A stretch of 64,000 nucleotides of DNA from Botryotinia globosa (lineage: Eukaryota > Ascomycota > Leotiomycetes > Helotiales > Sclerotiniaceae): the NCBI GenBank assembly GCA_014898425.1, contig RCSZ01000006.1:992001-1056000 (forward strand). The letters are read 5' to 3'. Position 1 is the first letter of the stretch. Each line of letters starts with the position of its first letter. The position numbers and the translations under genes are program-made. The notes beneath the pieces were generated by a model. The model made no database searches, was not told the origin of the DNA, and worked only from the letters and a program-made list of their open reading frames with translations. Below, one piece after another: positions 11,522 to 21,284 of this stretch.

Positions 11522-12551
11522 ATGACTTCCTTCATCACCACCGTGTTAGTGATCCTTATTTCTCCATAATGATGGATTCTTTTCTCGCATATTGGAGTCC
11601 CCGAACGAAGGAATCACCACCGACAATTGGACTTACGGGGTCTGATTCTGCAGCAACAGTTTCAGTGAAACTGGAATCTGTAGAGGAAGTGGATGACCCT
11701 TTCTTTATAGAATCACCTGAAGCTGTGCATGTGCCATCTTACTCACAAGGAGGAAACAATAGGAATCAACGTACACGAAACCAATTTCGACCACGAAATG
11801 CGCATAAAGGCACAACGAGCTACCAATTGCGACAATATGCCGAAGCAACACTTGGGGGTGGTAGTTTGAGGAAGGTGGTCAAATTGCCAGAAGGTGAAGA
11901 CGAGAATGAGTGGCTTGCAGTCAATAGTAGGAAATCATATGGTACACAAGTTGAAATGAGCTTACGATACAATAGTGGTGGACTTTTACAACCATATAAA
12001 TTTACTTTACGGTTCAATTACAGAGTTTTGCTCTCCACAATCGTGCCCTGAAATGAAGGCTACGGATGAGTATGTCATTCACTTGTGAACTTTGGAAATC
12101 GATGCTAATATGCCATAGGTTCGAATATCTTTGGCAAGATAATGAGAATTTCAAACGACCAACCAAAATGCCTGCGCCAACTTATATCGAACATTTGATG
12201 GCCTGGGTTCAAGCCAGTATTGACAATGAAACCGTTTTCCCAAGCAGAATTGGTATGTACTTTAACATTATCTATCAGCTTCATACTATGAGTTTCTAAC
12301 CTCAAATAGGTGTCCCCTTTCCAAAAGGCTTCTCAACCATGATCAAACAAGTTTTCAAGAGAATGTACCGAGTCTATGCCCATATCTACTGTCATCATTA
12401 CCCTGTCATTCGTGAGCTTGGATTAGAGGCCCATCTCAATACAAGCTTCAAACATTATGTTCTCTTCATTGATGAACACGATCTTGCAAGCGGCAAAGAC
12501 TTTTGGGGACCTCTGGGTGATCTGGTCGACAGTATGCTTAGGACTGATTAG
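11522..12551 (+). CDS. MOB1: MOB kinase activator Mob1
   Basis: Five exons: 11522-11544, 11763-11926, 11976-12069, 12119-12252 and 12310-12551. All junctions are GT-AG and in phase, giving 218 aa, the usual Mob1 length. The first 23-nt exon encodes MTSFITT plus two bases; the join gives [20 protein letters not shown], the expected fungal Mob1 N-terminus. The core has [43 protein letters not shown] with its zinc-binding Cys residues, and HIYCHHY. Mob1 binds and activates NDR/LATS kinases (Dbf2 or Sid2) in mitotic exit and septation. The first intron (11545-11762) carries an in-frame ATG at 11569 open into exon 2, so intron retention could give a different N-terminus. Confidence 0.93.
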
Positions 12552-13214
12552 AAGATTGATTGATGATGAGGTCATGATACATGTATTCATTCTATTGGCG
12601 TTTAGGGGCATACCCAGGTAATTCTGGAGTCACAGGACGGGGAAGGACTTCTAGGCCGGTTGGTTGGCGGATTGGACCGAAAAGGTATGGGGAATGGGGG
12701 ATGAAATTATCATCATAGTGTACTTATAGGTTACCAGCGAGCAATCGTCAAATATTGACTTTCAATGATTTCTTACAATGAGGAGCTGTATTTGTATGAA
12801 GAAATGCGTTCTTTGCTTTTTGTGTTTGAATTTTGACTCGAGAATGAACGTAGGACGCGAATCGCTTTCGTCGGAGTGTTTCGGGAAGGAACTGGGGACT
12901 CTTGCACTTTCTTCTCACTGACCTTTAAATATAAATTAACAAACTAATAAGATCCAAGCATCTCTGAAGAGTGATATTTCACAAGTACCAATCCAACAAT
13001 TAAAGAATTAAACCCAAGCACACTCATCCCACCTAAAAGTTTCCACTCAAGCTTCGGGCAAAATCGCTTCAACAAAGCATCTACCACGTGACTTACGATC
13101 GGCTCGAAAATCCAAACTTCCGGGCACCTCTGCACAATCCTGTCATTAAGCTCTCTTACTACCTACCATCTCCCCTCCACAAACGGACCAATTGAGACGA
13201 TAAAATCCGCAAAT
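12552..13214. other. Intergenic region MOB1 to OSCP
   Basis: Probably the MOB1 3' UTR followed by the ATP synthase gene promoter. No further feature was recognised. Confidence 0.5.
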
Positions 13215-14360
13215 ATGCTTTCGAGTCGAACTCTTCTCCGCGCCCAAAAAGCAGCTGGCGCCCCAAGGGTCTTGACCCAGGCTGTCCGAAATTATGCGGC
13301 TCCTGCTGCGGTGGATAGCAAGCCCCCAGTCGCTTTGTATGGTGTTGATGGTACTTATGCTAGTGCTTTGGTATGTGTGATTTCTTTGTTTGGGGCTTGG
13401 GAGAGGAAATGCGGGGATTGGGGAGGAGGTTCCTAGGGCGGGGAGGGAGACAGAGAGGAGGCAGGGAAGGAGGGGATTGTTGATCATGAAGGGCAACATT
13501 GACATTGGCACTATCACCCACACCAGAAATTTAGCTAACCAACCGATCCCCCCACAGTACACCGCAGCCAGCAAGACCTCAACTCTCGACAGCGTCGCCC
13601 GCTCCCTCCAAAACCTCCACAATGTCTTCCAAAGAGACGCCAAGCTCGCAACCATCATGCAAGCACCCACTCTCTCCGTAGCCGACAAATCTCAAATCAT
13701 CCAGGAGCTCCAAAAACACACTGGTGGTCAAGATAAGGGTGATACTGTTAAGAACTTCTTGGAGACTTTGGCCGAGAACAATAGATTGTCGCTTTTGAAG
13801 GGTGTCTGTGAGAAGTTTGGAGAGTTGATGGGCGCTGCTAGAGGTGAAATTGAATTGATTATTACCAGTGCTTCGGTGGGTTTTACTTTTCTTTATTTCT
13901 TGGGATTGCAGGATAGCGCTAGGGAGTGGGAGTGGTAATGCTGGGGAGGGGCGATCATGTAGTGAAGCTCTGCTGAGGAACATGTCATATCTGAGGAAGA
14001 AACAAAGCTAACATGATATTCGCCAAACAGCAATTAGACTCCAAAACCCTCAACCGTCTCGAATCCGCCGTCGCTAAGTCCCAATACGTCGGTCAAGGCA
14101 AGAAGCTCAAGGTTACCAACAAGGTTCGTTACATTAGTCCATTCTCACACCCACTTCCCCCTCACACACTCTAACATACGCTTTCCCCTCCCTACCACTA
14201 CCACCAGCACCAGAACTATCAAAATCTATTACTAACACACCTCAAGGTCAACCCCGACGTTCTCGGTGGTCTCATCGTCGAAATCGGCGACCGAACCATC
14301 GATCTCAGCGTCTCCAACCGTCTCGCCAAGATGAACAAGTTACTCACTGATGCTTTGTAA
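13215..14360 (+). CDS. ATP5: Mitochondrial ATP synthase subunit 5 (OSCP)
   Basis: Four exons: 13215-13370, 13558-13875, 14031-14123 and 14247-14360. All joins are phase 0 and the product is 226 aa, normal for OSCP. The N-terminus (MLSSRTLLRAQKAAGAPRV) is basic and lacks acidic residues, fitting a mitochondrial presequence, and is followed by ALYGVDGTYASALYTAASK. The C-terminus has VNPDVLGGLIVEIGDRTIDL, the OSCP signature. The protein links the F1 head to the peripheral stalk in the inner membrane. The donor of intron 3 is GTTCGT and that of intron 2 GTGGGT, both slightly off consensus, but phase and conservation support them. Confidence 0.95.
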
Positions 14361-15024
14361 ACGCATCGCCATCACAAACCACACACAATGTTTCTCACGA
14401 TTTTCAAAAGTTTCCCGGAATCATCAGTTTCCGGAATGAATGAGATGTCTTCCTTGGGCTATTTGGTCAACGGCTTGGAGGAACGGAGAGGGAGAGAGTG
14501 CAGCGGAATGCTTGGAAAAGGGGTGTAGGGGGAGAGAGTCGACATTCACCTAAACCTACCTTTACCTACCTGTACATGAGTAAGAATAGAGATCGAATGG
14601 AGTGTTTTCTCACATGATTTTTTAAGAAGATATTGTTAAAAGGATATTTTGTAATAGCTGAAACAGTCAATATGACGACATGTGAAGCTATGAAATTTGT
14701 TGTATGCTCACCCGATGTTAACAATTTTTCGCATTCTTCTTGGTATTCTTCAAAGTACTATACGCCTCAAAATGAAACAAATCAACGATGAACGCATTTG
14801 CTCTATTCCATAGCTCGCTTAATTACACGCATGCACCTATCTAAAATCTATCTACCAGAATTTTTTGAACCCAATAAGCTCCGCGCTAGCTCTAGCTCTT
14901 TATCTATGTGTTTTTTTTATTTGAATCTTGATTGTCTCGTACGCATGCACGCAGGTTTTCTACTCCTATACTTCTTGTAGACTCTAGCCATTCCATCTTC
15001 TATCCATCGTCTCCCTCCCCTTGT
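14361..15024. other. Convergent intergenic region, OSCP and GH63-like gene
   Basis: Two 3' ends face each other here, so 3' UTRs are expected. Short frames across the region look non-coding. Confidence 0.5.
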
Positions 15025-18000
15025 CTAGTTCTCATCCAGCTGTGCCTCGAACTCATCTCCCACGTTATCAGCCCACGCACTCTCATGACTTCTCACTCTA
15101 TGCAACTGTTCGCTAACATAATTGGCCACATGCCTATCAGCCTCCTCCCTCTCTCTCAATCTTTGTTCGTCCATGGGCGCTACACTTCCCTCTCTCTCAC
15201 GTTGTTCTTCTTCATCATCATCATGTTCGTGATCCCCGAAATCTGAACGTGCACCAATGGAACGAGCAGTTGAAGTCCGACGGAGATGATATGGCTTAGG
15301 AGATTTTTGGGATTTGTTTGCGCCACCTGCAACGTGGCGGGTGAAGATATCGTCAAAGTAGTGGTTCATTCCTGAAGAAGGAGTACGAGGAGTTTGGGGA
15401 AGACGGCAGGAGATTCTGCAGTTCGTATTAGTGTTTTATTCAGAATTGAGATTTGAGTATCAGGAAGTACTTACCCAGTATCGTGAATCATCCTCGCAAT
15501 TAAACCAGTCCAACCGCATTGATGCGTAGCACCCAAACCACGACCACTATCACCATCAAAGAATTCATAGAACCACAAGTTATCCTTCCAGTTGGGATCA
15601 AAGTCCAGGATATCATTACCATCGTTAATAGCACGACGTCCGTCATCACCACGAGCCATAAGATGTTGAAGACGATGCTGGATCTCTTCGGAAACATGAC
15701 CAAGATGCATCATATCTCCTGATCCAGTAGGACACTCGACTTGCAATGAAGGCCCGTAGAACATATAGAAACGTTGTAGGGACTCGACGAGCAGGAAGTT
15801 GACACACAGCCAAATTGGACCTCTCCAGTTACTGTTGCCACCGAACATACCACTGTCTGAATCTCCTGGTACATATTGAACCCCGAACTTTTGGCCATTC
15901 ACTTCCATTGAAACTGGGTTCTTTTCGTGGTATTTTGACAACGATCGAATACCATGCTCACTGAAGAATTCATCTTCATCCAACATGCGTTTCAAGATCT
16001 TCTCGAGACGATCCTTGCTCACAAGTGATAACAAGATTCGGTTACCCTTTCCTCTCTTCTGGATACTAGCCATATTACGCTCAGCAACGTCGTGTCGGTT
16101 CTCGACAAACCAATCAACTCTCTTTTTGAAGTTTGGTAATTTGTTAATGAGCTCTGGCTCTAGGGTGAGAGTGGCGTATAATGGGATTAACCCTACCAGA
16201 GACCTGACAGGTAACTGCTGGGTCCATGGTCCACCATAGGAGATAGCATCATAGTAGAAACCATCTTCGTCGTTCCACAAAGATTTCTCTCCCGAGCCAG
16301 ACTTGTAAGTCATGGCATCACTAATGAGCATGAAATGCTCGAAGAACTTGGAAGCAATATCTTCGTAGATTCGGCGATGCTTCGCCAATTCCAATGCAAT
16401 GTTCAACATGCACAGGCAGTAGAAAGCCATCCATCCAGTACTGTCTGCTTGCTCCAAAGTACCTCCAGTTGGAAGAGGCTCAGAACGATTAAAGAGACCG
16501 ATGTTATCCAGGCCAAGGAAACCACCTTCAAATACGTTCTTTCCGTCGAAATCCTTGCGGTTAACCCACCAGGTAAAATTGAGAAGTAATTTCTGGAACA
16601 CCCGTTCAAGGAAATCGAGATCTTGACGTCCATACAACTTTCTCTCGATTTTGAATGTTCGGAAAGTGGCCCAGGCATGTACAGGTGGGTTGACATCTCC
16701 AAAGTTCCATTCGTAGGCGGGCAGTTGCCCATTGGGATGCATGTACCATTCTCTGGTGAAAAGATCCAATTGCTTCTTAGCGAAGTCTGGATCAATCATA
16801 GCAAGTGGAATACAATGGAAAGCGGAATCCCATGCTGCGAAGAAAGGATACTCCCAGGAATCTGGCATAGATAAAATATCATCCAGATACATATGTTTCC
16901 AGTTCAAGTTTCGAACAGCTTTACGGTCGGGTGGAGGTGGAGGTTGCGCTGGGTCACCATTTGCCCACTGGTCCCAGATGAAGTGATAGTGTTGTTTACA
17001 CCACATCATACCAGCAAAAGCCTGTCTTTGAATATTTCGAAGATCATCAGCCATTGGTAAAGGACTGATGCGGTAGTAAAACTCGTCGGCTTCATCCTTT
17101 CTCTTGTCCATCGTGTTATCGAATTCTTCTTCGTCCAAGTAATCTGTGTACTTTTGGGACATTCTGAATCTGACCACGGCACACTCTCCTGGTGCCACTC
17201 CACCACCCTCGTTGAAACTATACCAGGCTGCAGACTTGGTTCCGTGTTCCTTAGGGTTGATTGCCTTCTTCTCTCGGTCTACGATATAACGATGGAATGC
17301 ATCCTTGACATATGGTTGGGCATTCTTTCCCTTGTATAAGAGGGCGTTGTTTGTATCGTTCTCCGTGAAAATCAATTCAGGTTGAACATCGACACCACTG
17401 GGTCCAACACCAGGAGAAGGAGACAAGATCATGTATCGTTCGCCTAGCTTGTGATGACGAGCGTGGGCGGCATTCTCGCCAATCTTACTGATTTTTGGCT
17501 TCTTATCCTCGGCCTCATGACCCCAGGCCCAAGTATTTCTAAACCAGAGATGGGGAATAATGTGTAATGGTGCTGGCTCGGGGCCCCGATTCCACGCAGT
17601 AACTCGGAAAAGGAGCTCGTCTGGATTCTCCTCATCTTTCGCAGTCTCAATGTAGATATCCCAGTATCGGTCGTCATCAAAAATACCGGTGTCCAGAATT
17701 TGATATTCCTTTTCGTCTTTCCCTCTTTTGGCGTTCTCTGCAATCAAATCCTCGTACGGAAACTTCTTTTGGGGGTATTTGTACAAGTATTTCATGTAAG
17801 AATGCTATATAGACTTGTCAGTCTTCCTCAATGTAGACAAAGCTGCTGGATACTTGACTAACCGTTGGAGTGTTATCAACATGGAAATGTGCTTCCTTGA
17901 TACTCTCTCCGTGATTTCCTTGTGGGTTCGACAATCCGAAGAGACGTTCCTTTAAAAAGTCACTGTCTTCTGGTCAGTTTCCAAGCATTATATTTACAAA

Positions 18001-18410
18001 TGGCAAATGCTACACTCACTCTTCTTCGTTCCAGAAGGCAAAAGCAACGTTCTGTAAACCGTGGGTGTCCGAGACACCGGCAATACCATCTTCTCCCCAT
18101 CTGAAAGCTCTAGATCTTGCATGTTCATGAGGGAAATCTGCCGATTGTTAGACTTGCACAAATCACGGTTTCAAAGTTTGAGAGTAGACTCACGACTCCA
18201 GGCATCTCCATCGGCGCTGTAATCCTCTCGCACTATTGATAGATATCAGTATTGATAAGCTCACAGATACTTTCCGAGAGAAATACCTGTAGCCCACTGC
18301 CTCTCAGCGACGTAAGGACCCCATTTCTTCCAATACTTTGTTCTCTCACGGTCCTCCTTCAAACGTTTCTCTTCCTCGGACAAATACTCATGGGAATCGA
18401 TTTGTACCAT
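15025..18410 (-). CDS. GH63-type glycoside hydrolase with an (alpha/alpha)6 catalytic domain
   Basis: Six exons: 18287-18410, 18194-18232, 18020-18137, 17863-17962, 15475-17804 and 15025-15415. All joins are in phase, giving 1033 aa. The N-terminal half shows [25 protein letters not shown] and [12 protein letters not shown]. The catalytic half has [36 protein letters not shown] and [12 protein letters not shown], the pattern of GH63/mannosylglycerate-hydrolase-like enzymes; the Asp near residue 453 is the likely catalytic acid. There is no signal peptide, so a cytosolic enzyme is inferred, unlike ER glucosidase I of the same family. The last exon adds an acidic, Arg/Glu-rich tail. The substrate is unknown, probably an alpha-glucoside or alpha-mannoside. 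Confidence 0.85.
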
Positions 18411-18680
18411 TGTGAAGTTGTGGTGGGGTAAGAGTTGACAATGCCGATCACAGATATTGGTTTCACTCGATTCGCAGATAGCGGAATCTCAATCAACCAA
18501 CCGTCGATTTGTTTGAAGACTGACTGTTGTTGATTTTGAGTGAAGGAGGTTATTTCTTAGGGAGAGATGTCAAGAAAAGTAAAATAATTAGTGTCGGCGC
18601 ATATGGCCAAGTGTAAGAGGGACGGGAATGGGGGGGGGGGAGGGTTAAGGGAAGCTAAGAACTGGCGTGAAAAGATGTGG

Positions 18681-18707
18681 TGTGCGTGTGCGTGTGCGTG
18701 TGCGTGC
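18681..18707. repeat. (TGTGCG)n microsatellite
   Basis: More than four uninterrupted 6-bp units. Confidence 0.9.
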
Positions 18708-18836
18708 TACTACTTACTTGACTTGAAAGTTGAGATATGCACGCAGATAGGAAAAATCGATCTTCTTCTCTTACACGTAACACGAGTAAGAAAGTAATAA
18801 TACTGTAGGGTAATAGGGTCATAGGGTATGGTTAAA

Positions 18837-18861
18837 GCAAGGCAAGGCAAGGCAAGGCAAG
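18837..18861. repeat. (GCAAG)n microsatellite
   Basis: Five 5-bp units of GCAAG. Confidence 0.9.
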
Positions 18862-18927
18862 ATTATTATTGAGCATGCAAGCCATCGACGATTTAAGAGG
18901 CTGGTTAGTTTCTTCTTGTAAGTTGTT

Positions 18928-19005
18928 GGTTTATCTATTCGGTTTATCTATTCGGTTTATCTATTCGGTTTATCTATTCGGTTTATCTATTCGGTTTATC
19001 TGTTC
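18928..19005. repeat. 13-bp minisatellite, six copies
   Basis: Six head-to-tail copies of GGTTTATCTATTC; the last carries one change (CTGTTC). The 13-bp unit shifts reading frame, so a coding origin is unlikely. Confidence 0.93.
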
Positions 19006-19199
19006 GGTTCACCAGGTTCTAGATGTACGGACGGAGTATTTGTTGGTCTTGGTGGGTGAATCTTGATATTAAAAACATCTACCTACTTGGGTCAGCGAGG
19101 GTGGATGAAGTGAAGGAACTTCAAGGAAGGGTAGGTAGGTACCTTCCTAGGTAGTCAAGCGGCTATCTGGAGTGACGTATTGAGTGAAGTCTGACTTTT

Positions 19200-19231
19200 T
19201 GAGTTTGAGTTTGAGCTTGAGCTTGAGCTTG
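19200..19231. repeat. Short TTGAG(T/C) tandem repeat
   Basis: About five 6-bp units alternating GAGTTT and GAGCTT. Confidence 0.8.
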
Positions 19232-19359
19232 CTTTGGTGGGATGAAATCTGTTTCCGAGTTGGAGGAGTGGAGGAGTTGGAACTTATTACTTCGTAGCTG
19301 GAGTCTTCTAGTCTCTACCCCACTAGATTTGTTGGATTGTAAAGCCTCAACAACAAATA

Positions 19360-19749
19360 TAGCAAAATCTCTCTATAAGAACCCCCCATAAGAATAGCCT
19401 CTGTTATTCTTATTTTTTTTAGATCCTAGAATTTTTTAGATTTAAAAATAATCTATCCGTTTATTAAAATATCTTTATATTTTTGAATCCTAAAATTATA
19501 TATATTTTTATTAAATTAATAAAATCATGAGAATTAATTATTATATAATCAATACATTATAAGATTTTAACTATTTTTTATAAAAATAAAAAAAGCTATA
19601 AAATAATTATGGAATATAACTCAATCAGGATTAATCAGAAGCGGATTACTACCATATCAGGATTAGTCGAATATCTCTATCCAAGGATACCTCTATATAT
19701 CCTTAAAAATAACCATAAAAATCGGTATCCTTATAGAGAGGTTTTGCTG
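19360..19749. mobile_element. 390-bp RIP-degraded TIR element (Fot1/pogo-like MITE)
   Basis: The left end reads TAGCAAAATCTCTCTATAAG. The right end, on the minus strand, reads CAGCAAAACCTCTCTATAAG. They match at 18 of 20 positions and both differences are C to T on the left. TA dinucleotides flank both ends (19358-19359 and 19750-19751). The interior is AT-rich, lacks an open frame, and repeats GGATA(C/T)CTCTATATAT-type motifs near the right end. End sequence and TA target fit non-autonomous Tc1/mariner/pogo relatives such as Fot1 elements. The left end resembles the right end of the element at 6415-6778. Confidence 0.82.
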
Positions 19750-19751
19750 TA

Positions 19752-21284
19752 ACAACAACAATGACAACAACGACAACACCCAACGCTAAAGAATGAACAA
19801 TTCATCGTGAATACGAAATGATTCAAAATTGATTACGTTGGGCTTCATTGCATCTTAATAAGGCAGAGAAATGTTCTTTTCATACCAGTGCCAGTGCCTT
19901 TTTTCTTTTTTCTTTTTCCTTTTTCCTTTTTTCTCTCTTACCCCTCCATCTTTCTTGAAATCAAACAAACTCGAAGCATGGACTCAGCTTAGCTAAGCAT
20001 CTATCTTGACTCGTGACCCACCAGACCCTGACAAGGAGAGGGATTGGCCATGATCACGTGTACCATCAACAGCATCAATCAATCAATCAATCATCGAGAC
20101 TTATATCACTCGATCAAGCTGCTTCCAAGGTTTGCACTGGATGAGATACGATGTTGGTCTCTTTGACTTGGTCAAACGCAAAGCTCAAATTTCATCGTGC
20201 ATCTTTGACGTTAACCCATATTTTACACATTATATCTCGGTCGTTGAAAGGTCACCATATATCAGAAGAGAGTCGATCTCCTTGAGAAAATAAGAAACTC
20301 GCACTATGGACAGAAAAGCAAAGAAACAAGATAAAGATTCCTTCATATCATGCCTACTTCGAGTGAAGAGCGATGGCGTCCATTGAAGTGCACGTGAAGT
20401 GTTGATTAATCAGCCTCAAAACTTCACATCATCTTCACATCACATCCTCATATACTTGGTATCACCTGCAGAAATTTCGAGACACGACATCATTATCATC
20501 ATATAAACATTGCTACACCCGAAAGATCGATATCTTGACTCCGATGTTCGATAGAAAGCAACAGATGAAAGCTTAGGTCATATTGCTACCGCTCAGTAGC
20601 GCTGAGGTTGAAATTACCTGCCAAAGAATGTCCAATTATCCGAAAATCACTGCTGTTCCTCATTCAACTATTTACATGCCTCATAAAATCAGACGTCAGC
20701 GCTTGGTACTGTATGCAAATATTCTGACGCAACGATTGATGAATCCTGACACTGATTTTGACTCTCACAGCTAATCATGACAAGACAACACTGCGGAGGC
20801 GCAATACCATATCAATGGATCAACGGGTTATCAAATCAATGAATGTTTATCGGTTCTGTCAAAATTGATCATCTATGAAACTGTCTTGTAATTTTTAACT
20901 TCTTTCCATCTATAATTGACGTTCATTCTAGGAGGTCACATTCATCATGTGCTTGCAAAATTTCCTAGATTCTCTCAGGACTTGTTTCCTTTCTCGGACC
21001 TGTTCACAAGTGGACAAAGCGGTCACAGTGCCGAGGATCGAATGACGTTCTTTTTTGTTTTCGTAGACTACTTCTGGCTTTGTCCAAGTTAAGTCAACCT
21101 TTGTCGGCTGCTCAATATCAAAGGGGTAATCTCGATATCAGATATTGAAACTATTTCTCAACAGTGCAAAGACAAAGAAGCCATGCGCATTTATAATGCG
21201 TGGGGTTTTCATGCTTGAAATCTATACCATCGAATAAAATCAGCTATATCCCTCAAAGATCGATACTTCATAACGATTTTCAAA
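19752..21284. other. Upstream region of the kinesin gene
   Basis: About 1.5 kb with CT-rich tracts (19905-19945) and an (AATC)n stretch near 20072-20092. It presumably includes the kinesin promoter. The only longer frame (20583-20774) has no protein features. Confidence 0.5.

Larger units (their letters stand above)
18411..19359. other. Repeat-rich intergenic DNA upstream of the GH63-like gene
   Basis: Includes the GH63-like gene promoter and a chain of simple repeats (listed separately). No gene is supported. Confidence 0.55.
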
